A stretch of 64,000 nucleotides of DNA from Actinomycetospora termitidis (GCF_030286555.1 NZ_JASVWF010000001.1:1116001-1180000); one strand, 5' to 3'; positions 51,206 through 61,468 are shown, numbered from the stretch's first letter. Made by a program: numbers and translations. Notes: a model not told the origin generated them from the letters alone.

Positions 51206-52395
51206 CGGGCTCCCAACGGGAGGGTCGTGCGCAGACCGGCGCCCTGCCGTCCGTGCAGCGGCTCGAGCCGGACCCCTCGCGCGCGGGCGACGCCGACGAG
51301 CTCCCGACCGGCGGCGACCACCTCGGCCGGGGTGTGGGCGGTGACGCGGACCCGCAGGTCCACCCCGACCTCGTCCGGCGTGTCCGCGGCGACGAGCGCC
51401 AGTGCCGTCGTGCACACGGCGTCCGGGGCGACCAGGGCGTCCAGGTCGAGCCCGCGGGGGTCGAGCGCGGTGGCGGTCCACGTGGCGTGGCCGACCTCGC
51501 CGATCACGACGGCGTCCCAGCGCTCCTGCACCCCGCCGGGCGTGCGGTCCAGGTCGGAGCCCGCCGCCACCGCGACGGCCTCCCGCAGCCCGTCGCGGTC
51601 CACCGGGCGCACCGGCACGTCGTGGTCGGCGAGCACCCGGCCGATGCGGGCGAGCGATCCGACGAGGGCCCGGCGCACCCCGAGCACCCCGCCGCCGCGC
51701 GCGGTGACGGCGTCCGGGCACCGGCCGGGGTCGAGTCGGACCACCAGCCACACGCTGCGGTGCGCGGCGTCGGAGAGCGGGCCGAGGACCTCGCGGTGTG
51801 CCGTCCGCGCCGGGCTCTCGGCCCCACCCGGCCGGACGTGGCGCACCACGGTCACGGCGTCGAGGACCACCCCCCGGTCGGCGAGCGTGCCCGCCAGGAC
51901 CGACAGCGGCACCCCGCCGAGTCCTCCGCCGACGCGGTCGACCGGGTCGAGCGTCGCGGGGGGAGCGTCGGTGGTCGTCGGGTCCAGCAGGAGCGGGAGA
52001 TCCTCGGCCTCGGGGACGAGGACCGCGCTCCAGGCGCCGTCCGGCCCGCCGAGCAGCGCCACCGGCCGGCCGTCGTGGTCCCGCGTGTCGACGACGTCGA
52101 TCCGTCCGACGGCGGCGTCCACCCCCGGGAGCCCCAGCCCCTCCCCGGGCTCGGCGGCCGGGACCTCGCGGGGACGGAGGCGGTGGCGCAGCGCCAGGGC
52201 CGCCCAGGTGCCGACGAGCTCGCCGCGCACCCGGACCAGACCGGCGACGAGGGCGAGCGAGACCACGACGCCGGCGAGGGGGAGCAGCCCCGCCTCCAGC
52301 GCGAGCAGGCCGAGGGCGACCGCGAGGCCGATCTCGGCCACCAGGACCCCGGTGATCGGGAGGCGTCCGAGTCCCGGGCCGTCCGGCCGGCTCAC
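51202..52395 (-). CDS. eccE: Type VII secretion protein EccE
   Basis: EccE is a peripheral membrane subunit of the ESX complex. The 397-residue product has two N-terminal membrane helices (about 12-58) and a cytoplasmic domain of about 330 residues, the EccE layout. It contains SVWLVVRLDPGRCPDAVTAR and ends RQGAGLRTTLPLGAR. GTG 52395 is preceded by GGAGGG and overlaps the mycP stop by 4 bases. Mycobacterial ESX-4 loci usually lack eccE, so its presence here is notable. The assignment rests on layout, position and length. Confidence 0.75.
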   Translation of the reverse strand: MSRPDGPGLGRLPITGVLVAEIGLAVALGLLALEAGLLPLAGVVVSLALVAGLVRVRGELVGTWAALALRHRLRPREVPAAEPGEGLGLPGVDAAVGRIDVVDTRDHDGRPVALLGGPDGAWSAVLVPEAEDLPLLLDPTTTDAPPATLDPVDRVGGGLGGVPLSVLAGTLADRGVVLDAVTVVRHVRPGGAESPARTAHREVLGPLSDAAHRSVWLVVRLDPGRCPDAVTARGGGVLGVRRALVGSLARIGRVLADHDVPVRPVDRDGLREAVAVAAGSDLDRTPGGVQERWDAVVIGEVGHATWTATALDPRGLDLDALVAPDAVCTTALALVAADTPDEVGVDLRVRVTAHTPAEVVAAGRELVGVARARGVRLEPLHGRQGAGLRTTLPLGAR

Positions 52396-53705
52396 CGGGC
52401 CCTCCGGCGCCGGACTCCGACCCCCACGAGGACGGCCGCGACGGCGGCCGCCCCGACGCCGAGGGCCCAGCCGGTCCTGCCGCCCGTGACCGGCGCGGGC
52501 TCGGGCGGCGGAGGCGGGTCCGGCCGGCGGCCGGCGAGGGCCGCGGCCACGTCCAGCGCCCCGGCTCCGACCGTCGGTGGGGTGCCACCCGGGACGGGCG
52601 CAGCCGTGGTGCGCAGCCGGGCGACCACCTCGCGCGCGGGCATCGTCGGGAAGCGGGCCCGGAGCAGCGACGCCGCACCCGCGACCCGGGCGGCCGCGAA
52701 GCTCGTCCCGACGACGGGTCCGGGAGCCGAGCCGGGCAGTGTCAGGTCCGCGGTGAGGCCACCCGAGCGGGCGTCCAGGGCCGCCGGGACCGCCCCGGGC
52801 GCCGCGAGCCCGACCCACGGGCCCGCGAGCGAGGAGCGGTCCGGGGCGCCGTCGGCGTCCAGGGCGCCGACGGCGAGGACGTCGGCGTCGGAGCCGAACC
52901 ACGCCGGGACCGGGACCGTGACGACGCGCTGCCCGGCGCCCGCCGGGTCGTTGGCCGGGCACGCGCCGCCGACGTTGCCGGCCGCGGCGACCACCACCAC
53001 GTCCCGCTCGGTCGCGTCGCGGAGCGCGGCCCGCAGGGCCCCGAGCGCGGGCACGGTGCCGCCGATCAGCTCCGCCGCCGGGCGGCAGGCCGCGAGGGCG
53101 AGGGTGAGGACGTCCACCCCCGGCGTGTCCACGGCCGCGCGCACGGCCCGCGCGAGGAGGGCCTCGTCGCCCGTCGGGCCGGCGTCCGAGGAGAACCAGG
53201 CGCTCTCGGCGCGCACCGCGACGACCGCCGCACCCGGCGCGACCCCGACGACGCCGTCGTCCGGACCGGGGGCGGCGGCGACCACTCCGGCCACCGCGGT
53301 GCCGTGACCGTCGCAGTCGTCGCGGGCGGAGTCGGCGGCGAGGAAGTCTCCGGCGTCGCTCACGCCACCGGACAGGCGGGGGTGGGCCGCGACGCCGGAG
53401 TCCACGACCGCCACGACCGCCCCGCGCCCGTCGGCGCCCGGGACGGCGTCCGGTTCCGGGGTCACGGACTCCAGCGCGCCCGGGGTGACCCCGCCGGGGC
53501 ACGGACCGAGCCGGACCAGGCCGGGCAGGGCGTCCGGGCGCCGCGGCAGGGCCGCGAGAGCGGCCGCGTCCGGCGGTGGCGGGTCCGGCGGTGCGACGGC
53601 GATCGGTCCCTGGGTCCCGGCGGCCGGCCGGGGTGCGGCGGCGACCGGGGCGATCAGCACCGCGGCCGCCGTCGCCGCCCCGACGATCAGGGTCCGCGCA
53701 CTCAC
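52392..53705 (-). CDS. mycP: Mycosin-type membrane-anchored subtilisin protease
   Basis: Mycosins are serine proteases that stabilise and regulate ESX machines on the outer face of the membrane. The 437-residue product has a signal peptide (1-24), the catalytic triad Asp102 (VVDSGVAAHP), His134 (DCDGHGTAVAG) and Ser335 (GTSFAA), with oxyanion Asn244. A C-terminal membrane helix (about 414-430) is followed by basic residues. GTG 53705 overlaps the eccD stop as GTGA. All active-site residues are present, so it should be active. Confidence 0.93.
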   Translation of the reverse strand: MSARTLIVGAATAAAVLIAPVAAAPRPAAGTQGPIAVAPPDPPPPDAAALAALPRRPDALPGLVRLGPCPGGVTPGALESVTPEPDAVPGADGRGAVVAVVDSGVAAHPRLSGGVSDAGDFLAADSARDDCDGHGTAVAGVVAAAPGPDDGVVGVAPGAAVVAVRAESAWFSSDAGPTGDEALLARAVRAAVDTPGVDVLTLALAACRPAAELIGGTVPALGALRAALRDATERDVVVVAAAGNVGGACPANDPAGAGQRVVTVPVPAWFGSDADVLAVGALDADGAPDRSSLAGPWVGLAAPGAVPAALDARSGGLTADLTLPGSAPGPVVGTSFAAARVAGAASLLRARFPTMPAREVVARLRTTAAPVPGGTPPTVGAGALDVAAALAGRRPDPPPPPEPAPVTGGRTGWALGVGAAAVAAVLVGVGVRRRRAR

Positions 53706-55309
53706 AGCACCCGCACCACCGCGAACAGGTCGGCGACCGCGCACGCGAGGGGGAGGACCGCGGCGATCGCGACGCCCTCGGCCAGGTCCACCGCCCGCCG
53801 CGCCCCGGGGGACCAGCGCCGACGGGGCCCGACCGACCCGAGCAGCACCGCCAGCGCACCGAGGACGGCGGCGGCGAGGCCCACGCCGAGCCGGGGCAGG
53901 CCCGGCGGTGCCGCCGCGACCACGCCGACGGCGAGCCCGGCCGCACCGGTGAGGGCCCCGAGCAGCAGGACCGAGGCGGGGACGGCGTTGGCGTAGCTGC
54001 GCGAGCGCAGGGCCGCGAGGACGACGAGCAGGACGGCGAGGATTCCGCCGACGGTGCCGCGCCACCCGGGGGCGGGAGCGAGCCCGAGGACCGCGACCGC
54101 CGCGACCAGGACCGCCACCGTCCCGCCCGCGAGGCCGGACAGCAGCGCGTGCGCGCGGTCCGTGCGTCGGTCGAGGACGGCCGGGTCGCCGGGCTCGGGG
54201 TCGGTCCCGTCGTCCGTCGGCGAGACCGGGACCCGGGGCAGCGGGAGGCGCGCGAGCAGCACGGCCAGTCGCGGGAGCGCGGAGAGCACGACGAGCGCCG
54301 CGGCGCCCGCCCCGGCGGCGACGGCCGCGGGTTCCACCGGCCCGGCACCGCGGGCCCCGGCCACCGCGCCCGCGACGGTGGTGACGGCTCCGACCAGGGT
54401 GCCGAGGGTGGCGGCGGTCGCCAGCGCGACGTCGACCGCGAGCGCGATGCGGTCCGTGCGCGGCGCGGCGAGCAGCGCGGTGCCGGACGCGGCGAGGGCC
54501 AGCGCCGAGGCCACCAGCAGGTGGGGGCCGCCGAGCCCGACGGTCAGGGGCGCGCCGTCCGGCCCCGCGACGGCCGCCAGCCCGCACACCGCGGCGGCGG
54601 CCGCACCGAGGCCGGCGAGCACCGCGGGCGGACCCGGCCGCCGGGCGACACGCGGCGCGAGCGCGGCCAGCACGGTCGCGGTCAGGGCGACGAGCGCGGC
54701 GACGACGGCGGTGACCAGGCCGCCCGCGGTGCCCGGCCCGCGGCCGGCCGCGAGCAGCGCGCCGAGGAGCGCCGCCGCGCCGACGACCCCGGCGACCAGC
54801 CCGGTGCGGTGCGCCCAGGTCGCGTCCCAGGCCCGGAACCCGGGTGGGGTCGACTCCGCCACGGCGTCCACGACGTCGTCGTAGAGCGGGGCGGGGGCCG
54901 CGTCGTCGCGGCGGCGCAGGACGAGTTGGTCGCCGTCGAGGACCTCGAGGTCGTCCAGCGTGGACCGCGGGTCGGCGGGCTCGCGGCCGAGGGGCGCGAG
55001 CGTCCAGGCCCCGGCGCCCGGTCGGTCCGCGCTGCGCACGGGCGCGTGCCGCCCCCACGCGGTCACGGGAGGGCGGGCCCGGTCCGCCCCGGTGAGTTCG
55101 ACGAGGACGCCCAGGAGCTCCCCGACCGGGACGTCGCCGGGCAGGGCCAGGTCGGCGCGGGTGGTCGGCGCGAGGACCGACACCCGGGTGACGGGGGCGG
55201 CGGCCTCGACCGGGACGGGCAGCGGTGCGACGTCCGGGCCGGTGGTCGACGGCGGCCGCGCGGCGGCGGCGCCCTGCAGCGCCGTCGTCCGGCCGTTGCC
55301 GGTGCTCAC
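53702..55309 (-). CDS. eccD: Type VII secretion protein EccD
   Basis: EccD forms the membrane vestibule of ESX systems. The 535-residue product has a cytoplasmic ubiquitin-like domain at about 35-125 (TRVSVLAPTTRADLALPGDV). About eleven membrane helices follow from about residue 155 to the end, very Ala/Val/Leu/Gly-rich. GTG 55309 follows GGAGGTGAGG. It is the first gene of the leftward operon and is divergent from eccC, with 160 bases between them. Confidence 0.92.
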   Translation of the reverse strand: MSTGNGRTTALQGAAAARPPSTTGPDVAPLPVPVEAAAPVTRVSVLAPTTRADLALPGDVPVGELLGVLVELTGADRARPPVTAWGRHAPVRSADRPGAGAWTLAPLGREPADPRSTLDDLEVLDGDQLVLRRRDDAAPAPLYDDVVDAVAESTPPGFRAWDATWAHRTGLVAGVVGAAALLGALLAAGRGPGTAGGLVTAVVAALVALTATVLAALAPRVARRPGPPAVLAGLGAAAAAVCGLAAVAGPDGAPLTVGLGGPHLLVASALALAASGTALLAAPRTDRIALAVDVALATAATLGTLVGAVTTVAGAVAGARGAGPVEPAAVAAGAGAAALVVLSALPRLAVLLARLPLPRVPVSPTDDGTDPEPGDPAVLDRRTDRAHALLSGLAGGTVAVLVAAVAVLGLAPAPGWRGTVGGILAVLLVVLAALRSRSYANAVPASVLLLGALTGAAGLAVGVVAAAPPGLPRLGVGLAAAVLGALAVLLGSVGPRRRWSPGARRAVDLAEGVAIAAVLPLACAVADLFAVVRVL

Positions 55310-55383
55310 CCGCCTCACCTCCGTGCCCCTGCGGCTCCCGGCCGGAAGAGTCCGAAACGTGCCCGACCGGGTGATCGGCTCCC

Positions 55384-55389
55384 TAGTAT
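55384..55389 (+). promoter_or_regulatory. Possible -10 box of the eccC operon
   Basis: TAGTAT in the 160-base divergent eccD-eccC gap fits a -10 element about 80 bases before eccC. The -35 region (CCGACC, 15 bases upstream) is poor. GAAACG nearby could instead be part of an alternative-sigma promoter. No clear minus-strand promoter was seen. Confidence 0.3.
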
Positions 55390-55469
55390 GGCCAGCACGC
55401 CGCGCCCGGGTGGGGTGAACGGGGAGATCCGTAGGCTCTCCCCGGAGGAGGTCGTGCGGGAGGAGTGGC

Positions 55470-58400
55470 GTGGGGACGCAGGTCGTCCGGCGCGGGCCAC
55501 GCGGGTCCGCCCCGGTCATGCCCGGCGGTGAGCTCGCGATCGAGGCGCCGCCCGAGGAACCGCGGATCGCGCCCGCCGGACTGCTCGCGCGCCTGCTGCC
55601 GCTGGCCATGGTGCTCGCCTCGGTGGGCTTCGTGGTGGTGCTCGGGATCGACAACCCGACGTCGTGGCTGTTCGGCGGCATGATCGCGCTGTCCACGCTC
55701 GGCATGGTGGCGGGCGGCTTGTCCCGGGGCGGTGCCCAGCGGCGGGCCGAGGCGGACGCCGAGCGGGCGGACTACCTGCGCTACCTCGCCCAGGTCCGGC
55801 GCCGGGCGCGGGCGGTCGCCGTCGAGCAACGGGCCAGCCTGCAGTGGACCCATCCCGACCCCGACGCGCTGGCCGGGCTCGCCCGCGGACCACGCACCTG
55901 GGAGCGGCGCCCGGGTGACCCGGACTTCGCGCACGTGCGGGTCGGGCGTGGGGCGCAGCGCCTCGCCACCGCCCTGGTCCCGCCGCGCACCGGGCCGGTG
56001 TCCGACCTCGAACCGGTCACGACGTCGGCCCTGCGCCGGTTCGTCCGGGCCCACTCCGTCGTCGAGGACCTGCCGACCGCGGTGTCGCTGCGCGCCTTCG
56101 CGGCGGTCGCGGTCACCGGCCCCGACGCGAGCCCCGTGGGGCGGGAGCGGCGCCGCGCGCTCGCCCGCGCCGTCGTCGCGCAGCTCGTCACGTTCCACTC
56201 CCCGGACGACCTGCTGCTCGCCGTCGTGACCGACGAGGCCACGCGGTCGGCCTGGGAATGGGTGAAGTGGCTCCCGCACGTCGCCCACCCGCGCCTGCAC
56301 GACGGCGCCGGGCCGGTCCGCATGATCGCGTCGTCGCTCGGCGCCGTGACCTCGTGGCTCGGCCCGGAGCTCGCCGACCGGCCCCGGTTCAGCCGCGGCG
56401 CCGCCCCACCCGCGGGCGCGCCGCACGTGGTCGTCGTCTGCGACGGCGGGGTCGTGGAGACCGGCGAGGGGGCGACGGCGGACGACCTGGCCGAGGAGGG
56501 CCTGGCCGGGGTGACCCTGATCGACCTCGACGCGCGCCTCGACCCCCTCGTCGCCCGCCGCGGGCTGCGGCTCGTGGTCGCACCCGACCCGGCGCGGGGC
56601 GGCCCGGACCGCATCGGTGCGGCCACCGACGCGGGCGTCGAGTGGTTCGGCCGGCCGGACGTGCTGCGCGACCCGGAGGCCGAGGCGCTGGCCCGCCGGA
56701 TCGCGCCGTGCCGCACGCCCGCCTCGGCGCCCGAGGGCGCGGGACCGGCCGCCCCCGGGCTGCTCGACCTGCTCGGCGTCCCCGGCAGCCCGGAGACCTT
56801 CGACGTCGCCGCCGCCCGGCGGCCACGCGCCCCTCGCGACCGGCTCCGCGTGCCGTTCGGGCTGGGGGAGGACGGCGAACCGGTCGAGCTGGACCTCAAG
56901 GAGTCCGCGCAGGAGGGGATGGGCCCGCACGGGCTCTGCGTCGGGGCGACCGGGTCGGGCAAGTCCGAACTGCTCCGCACGCTCGTGCTCGGCCTGATCA
57001 CCACCCACTCGTCGGCGACGCTGAACCTGGTCCTGGTCGACTTCAAGGGCGGCGCCACCTTCGCCGGGCTCGCCGACGCCCCGCACGTCGCGGCCGTGAT
57101 CACGAACCTGGCCGACGACCTCGCCCTCGTCGACCGCATGCAGGACGCGCTGGCCGGCGAGCTGACCCGCCGTCAGGAACTGCTGCGGGCGGCGGGCAAC
57201 CTCGCGAGCGTCGCGGACTACGAGCGGGCCCGCGAGCGCGGCGCCGACCTGGCCCCGCTGCCCGCCCTGTTCGTCGTGGTCGACGAGTTCTCCGAGCTGC
57301 TGGCCCAGAAGCCCGACCTCGCCGAGGTGTTCACGGCGATCGGTCGCCTCGGGCGCTCGCTGCAGGTCCACCTGCTGCTCGCCTCGCAGCGCGTCGACGA
57401 GGGCCGGCTGCGCGGTCTGGAGTCCCACCTCTCCTACCGGATCGGGTTGCGCACGTTCTCGGCCGCGGACTCCCGCGCCGTGCTCGGGGTGCCGGACGCG
57501 GCCTCGCTGCCCGCGGTCCCGGGCACCGGCTACCTGCGCTCGGACACCTCGACGATGGTCCGTTTCACCGCCGGCTACGTGTCCGGCCCCGCACGGCGGC
57601 CGGGAGCCTCCGGGACCGGCGCCACGCCCCGACGCCGCGGCCGGCCGTTCGCGCCGCGCCCGTTCCACGGCGGGTGGGTGGAGCCCGGGCCCGACGACGG
57701 CTCTGACCCGCCGCCCGCGGCCCCCGCCCCGACACCCGACGAGGACACCGGGACGAGCGTGCTCGACGTCATCGTGGACCGCCTGCGCGACGCCGGCCCG
57801 CCCGCGCACGAGGTGTGGCTGCCACCCCTCGAGGGCCCCGTCGACCTGGAGTCGCTGCTGCCGCCGCTGCAGGACACGCCCGACCGCGGACGCCACGCGC
57901 CGGGGTTCCCCGCGAACGGCACCCTGCGGCTCCCCCTCGGGCTCGTCGACCGGCCGTACGAGCAGCGCCGGGAGGTGCTGTGGGCGGATCTGTCGGGCGC
58001 GGCCGGGCACGTCGTGGTGGCGGGCGGCCCCCGGGCGGGCACCTCGACCCTGCTGCGCACCCTGATCTGTTCCGCGGCCCTCACGCACACCCCGGACGAG
58101 CTCGGCTTCCACGTGATCGACCTGGGTGGCGGCGCCCTCAGCGGCCTGGCGGGGCTGCCGCACGTCGGCACCGTCGCGGGGCGCGGCGACACCGACCTGG
58201 TGCGCCGGGTGGTGGCCGAGGTGGGCGCGGTGGCCACGGCGCGCGAGCGCTGGTTCCGCGAGCGGGGGATCGACTCGATCGCCGACCTGCGCGAGCGGCG
58301 GCGCCGGGGGGAGGACCTGCCCGACCCGTTCGGCGACCTCGTGCTCGTCGTCGACGGCTGGCACGCCTTCCGCGCCGACCACGAGGCGCTCGAGGCCGCC

Positions 58401-59489
58401 GTGACCACGCTGGCGACGACGGGCCTCGCGTACGGCGTGCACGTCGCGATCGGCATCAGCCGGTGGGCGGAGCTGCGCCCGGCCCTCAAGGACCTGCTGG
58501 GCACGCGGATCGAGCTGCGGCTCGGCGACCCGGGGGAGTCCGAGGTCGACCGGCGGGTGGCGGCCGCCGTCCCGGCCGGCCGGCCGGGACGCGGGATCGC
58601 GCCCGACCGCAGCCACGTGCTGGTCGCGCACCCCGACGCGGGCATCGTCGCGGCCGTGACCGCCGCCTGGCCCGGACCCGGCGTGCCGCCGGTGGCCCTG
58701 CTGCCCGACCGGGTCGACGTCGCCGACCTGCCGGGCCCGCGCGACGGGGAGCGCCACCTGCTGCCGATCGGCATCGACGAGGAGCGGCTCGCCCCGGTCC
58801 TCCTCGACACCGCCGCCGACCCGCACCTGCTCGTCTACGCCGACGGCGAGTCGGGCAAGACCGCCTTCCTGCGCCTGCTCGCCCACCAGGTCGTCACCCG
58901 GTACACCCCGGCACAGGCCCGGCTGATGATCGTCGACTACCGCCGCGGCCTGCTCGGGGCCGTCGACTCCGAGCACCTGATCAGCTACACCTCCACCGCG
59001 GACGCCCTGACCGCGGCGATGACCGACCTCGTCGCGTCGCTGCGCCGCCGGCTGCCCGGACCCGACGTCACCCCCGAGCAGCTGCGGAGCCGGTCCTGGT
59101 GGACCGGACCCGAGGTCTTCCTGCTCGTCGACGACTACGACCTCGTGGCGGGCGCGGCCGGCAACCCGCTGACCGCCCTGCTCGACCTGCTCCCGCAGGC
59201 CAAGGACGTCGGCCTGCACGTCGTGGTGGCCCGTCGGGTCGGTGGCACCTCCCGGGCGATGTTCGAGCCGGTGCTCGCGCGCCTGCGGGAGCTGGCGACT
59301 CCGGGGCTCGTCGGGAACGGCAGCCGCGACGAGGGGCCGCTCGTGGGCGCGGTGCGGCCGGGACCCCGCCCGCCCGGCCGCGTCGTGCTGGTGACGCGCC
59401 GGGACCCCGAGCGGCTCGTGCAGCTCGCGTGGCGGGACCCGGACGAGCCGATCCGACCGGTCCCCGACGACGGCGGGGGTGACCCGTGA
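55470..59489 (+). CDS. eccC: Type VII secretion ATPase EccC (fused EccCa-EccCb)
   Basis: EccC is the FtsK/SpoIIIE-type motor that selects and drives WXG100 substrates. The 1339-residue product has two membrane helices (about 41-88), then three ATPase domains. Domain 1 has GATGSGKSE (492-499) and FVVVDEFSEL; domain 2 a degenerate loop GGPRAGTST (853-861); domain 3 ADGESGKTAF (about 1124-1133) with LMIVDYRRGL. The intact first site matches the family, where only ATPase 1 is strongly active. Both halves are fused, as in ESX-4. GTG 55470 matches the conserved start RRGPRGSAPVMPGGELAI. It overlaps the next gene by 4 bases. Confidence 0.94.
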   Translation: MGTQVVRRGPRGSAPVMPGGELAIEAPPEEPRIAPAGLLARLLPLAMVLASVGFVVVLGIDNPTSWLFGGMIALSTLGMVAGGLSRGGAQRRAEADAERADYLRYLAQVRRRARAVAVEQRASLQWTHPDPDALAGLARGPRTWERRPGDPDFAHVRVGRGAQRLATALVPPRTGPVSDLEPVTTSALRRFVRAHSVVEDLPTAVSLRAFAAVAVTGPDASPVGRERRRALARAVVAQLVTFHSPDDLLLAVVTDEATRSAWEWVKWLPHVAHPRLHDGAGPVRMIASSLGAVTSWLGPELADRPRFSRGAAPPAGAPHVVVVCDGGVVETGEGATADDLAEEGLAGVTLIDLDARLDPLVARRGLRLVVAPDPARGGPDRIGAATDAGVEWFGRPDVLRDPEAEALARRIAPCRTPASAPEGAGPAAPGLLDLLGVPGSPETFDVAAARRPRAPRDRLRVPFGLGEDGEPVELDLKESAQEGMGPHGLCVGATGSGKSELLRTLVLGLITTHSSATLNLVLVDFKGGATFAGLADAPHVAAVITNLADDLALVDRMQDALAGELTRRQELLRAAGNLASVADYERARERGADLAPLPALFVVVDEFSELLAQKPDLAEVFTAIGRLGRSLQVHLLLASQRVDEGRLRGLESHLSYRIGLRTFSAADSRAVLGVPDAASLPAVPGTGYLRSDTSTMVRFTAGYVSGPARRPGASGTGATPRRRGRPFAPRPFHGGWVEPGPDDGSDPPPAAPAPTPDEDTGTSVLDVIVDRLRDAGPPAHEVWLPPLEGPVDLESLLPPLQDTPDRGRHAPGFPANGTLRLPLGLVDRPYEQRREVLWADLSGAAGHVVVAGGPRAGTSTLLRTLICSAALTHTPDELGFHVIDLGGGALSGLAGLPHVGTVAGRGDTDLVRRVVAEVGAVATARERWFRERGIDSIADLRERRRRGEDLPDPFGDLVLVVDGWHAFRADHEALEAAVTTLATTGLAYGVHVAIGISRWAELRPALKDLLGTRIELRLGDPGESEVDRRVAAAVPAGRPGRGIAPDRSHVLVAHPDAGIVAAVTAAWPGPGVPPVALLPDRVDVADLPGPRDGERHLLPIGIDEERLAPVLLDTAADPHLLVYADGESGKTAFLRLLAHQVVTRYTPAQARLMIVDYRRGLLGAVDSEHLISYTSTADALTAAMTDLVASLRRRLPGPDVTPEQLRSRSWWTGPEVFLLVDDYDLVAGAAGNPLTALLDLLPQAKDVGLHVVVARRVGGTSRAMFEPVLARLRELATPGLVGNGSRDEGPLVGAVRPGPRPPGRVVLVTRRDPERLVQLAWRDPDEPIRPVPDDGGGDP

Positions 59490-61468
59490 GCCGCCGGGTC
59501 GCGGTGGATCTCGGAGACACCGGGGTGGCCCTCGCCGTGGACCCGGGCGGCGGGGCCGACGTCGGCGAGCCGGACCTCGACCTCGCCGCGGTCTTCGCGC
59601 CCGAGGACGCCGCCCTGGTCACCGGGAGTGCCGCCCGGGCCCGGGCCGCCGCCGATCCCGCCCGGTTCGAGCCGCGGCCGCGCCGGCACGTTGACGAGGG
59701 CACGCTCCTGCTCGGCACGCGGGTGGTCGGGGTCGTCGAGGCGCTCGGGGCGGTGCTCGCGGCCGCCGTCGACCGGGCCGGGCCCGCGCTGCGGGGACAG
59801 CGGGCCGACACGCTCGTGCTCACCCACCCCGCGGACTGGGGCACCGGACGCCGCGAGACCCTGCGGCGGGCCGGGGCGGGTCTCGCCGCCGGGCTGGAGC
59901 TGGTCGCGGAGCCGGTCGCCGCGGCCGCGCACGCCCGCTGGATGCGCCCGGCGGGCGCCCCGGGCGCGGAGGGTCCCCTGGCCGTCCTCGACGTCGGGGC
60001 GCGTCGGGCGTGGGCGGCCGTCGTGGACGGCGGGTCGACCGTGCTCGCGTACCGGGGGTCGGGCGCGTTCGGCGGGGACGACGCCGACGAGCTCGTCCTC
60101 GCCCACGTCCTGCGGGCGCTGCCCGCCGACGCCTCGGACGCCGACCGCGTGCACGCCGTCGCCGCGGGCGGCACGCTGGCCGGACGCCGCCACCGCCAGG
60201 TCCTCCTCGAGGACGTGCGCGAGGCCCGCGAGCGCCTCTCCGACGCCGAACAGGCCGAGATCCCGCTCCCGGGCGCGGCCGGTACCGCCTGGTGCTCGCG
60301 GGGCGAGCTGGAGGACCTGCTGCGCGAGCCGTGCGAACGGCTCGTCGACCTGCTCGCCCGCGCCCTCGACGACGCCGGGGTGGCGGCCTCCGGGCTGGCC
60401 GGTGTGCGACTGGTCGGCGGGCTGGCCCGCACCCCGCTGCTGGGCACCCTCGTCCACCGGGAGCTCGGGGTGCCCCCGCTCGTGCCCCCCGAGCCGCGGA
60501 CGGTGGTGGCCCGTGGTGCGCTGCTCGCGGCCGCCGAGGCGGGGGCGCCGGCCCCCGCCCGTCCCACTCCGCCCGCACCCGTCCTGCTGCCCGGGTGGCC
60601 CACGGCGCGCGAGGGGCGCCCCGCTGACCGGACGCCGTCCGCGGTGCCCGCCGGTGCCGGCCCGGTCGCGGCGGCGGACGCCCGGCGCAGCGCGGGAGTC
60701 CGCACGCCGTCCGGGGCCCGCGGTGGGCCGCCCGTCGACCCGTACGCCGATCCCTACGGAGGCGCGCCCCCGCGCGCGAACGACCGGCCCGGTCCTGCCG
60801 GCCCGACGCCGCGGATCGACCCGGACGGTCCCACCGTGCGGATCGCCCACGAGCTCGTCCCGGCCGGCCGCCCGCCGGCCCGGGTGGAGACGCCCGGTGG
60901 GGGGAGCGGCCGCTGGACCCCGCGGCGCCGGGCCGCGGCGGTGGCGGCGGCGACCGTCGCGGTCGTGGTGCTGATCCTGGCGGTGGCCGGGCTGCGGACC
61001 GGCGGGGACGGCCCGACGGCCGGCGCCGCGCCGCCCACCGTCGTCTCGGTGTTCGCGCACGCCTACGAGCTGCCGGCGGGGTGGACGACCGACGGCAGCG
61101 ACAGCGCGACCCGGCGCAGCCGCATCCGGCCCGCGGGGCAGCCGACCGGGCCGAACCTGATCGCGGTGCAGGAGAGCGCCCTGGCCTCCGCGGACCCCGC
61201 GAGCGCCCGCGCGCAGCTCCTGGCCGGTTTCGAGGCGGCCCGCGCCGCCGGGGGCGGCGTGTCCGACCTGCAGCCGGAGACGACGTTCGCCGGGCGTGAC
61301 GTGGCGACCTACCGGCAGGTCCCCGCGCCGGGGACGACGGTCGACTGGGTGGTCGTGTTCGTCGGGCCCACCCAGCTCTCGGTGGGCTGCCGGCACGACG
61401 ACCCCTCCCGCGACGCGGTCCTCGACGCCTGCGCGCGGGTGGTCTCGACGCTGCGCAGCCCGCCGTGA
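59486..61468 (+). CDS. Type VII secretion-associated protein, Hsp70-like domain plus membrane anchor (Rv3446c type)
   Basis: The 660-residue product begins with an actin/Hsp70-like domain (VAVDLGDTGVALAVDPGGG, LVLTHPADWGTGRRETLRRA, GPLAVLDVGARRAWAAVVDG, RLVGGLARTPLLGTLV) to about 355. A Pro/Ala/Arg-rich linker follows, then one membrane helix (about 485-506) and an extracytoplasmic domain of about 150 residues. This is the layout of the type VII secretion-associated protein beside ESX-4. GTG 59486 overlaps the eccC stop (GTGA). The Hsp70-like part may act as a chaperone or regulator; this is inference. Confidence 0.85.
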   Translation: MSRRVAVDLGDTGVALAVDPGGGADVGEPDLDLAAVFAPEDAALVTGSAARARAAADPARFEPRPRRHVDEGTLLLGTRVVGVVEALGAVLAAAVDRAGPALRGQRADTLVLTHPADWGTGRRETLRRAGAGLAAGLELVAEPVAAAAHARWMRPAGAPGAEGPLAVLDVGARRAWAAVVDGGSTVLAYRGSGAFGGDDADELVLAHVLRALPADASDADRVHAVAAGGTLAGRRHRQVLLEDVREARERLSDAEQAEIPLPGAAGTAWCSRGELEDLLREPCERLVDLLARALDDAGVAASGLAGVRLVGGLARTPLLGTLVHRELGVPPLVPPEPRTVVARGALLAAAEAGAPAPARPTPPAPVLLPGWPTAREGRPADRTPSAVPAGAGPVAAADARRSAGVRTPSGARGGPPVDPYADPYGGAPPRANDRPGPAGPTPRIDPDGPTVRIAHELVPAGRPPARVETPGGGSGRWTPRRRAAAVAAATVAVVVLILAVAGLRTGGDGPTAGAAPPTVVSVFAHAYELPAGWTTDGSDSATRRSRIRPAGQPTGPNLIAVQESALASADPASARAQLLAGFEAARAAGGGVSDLQPETTFAGRDVATYRQVPAPGTTVDWVVVFVGPTQLSVGCRHDDPSRDAVLDACARVVSTLRSPP

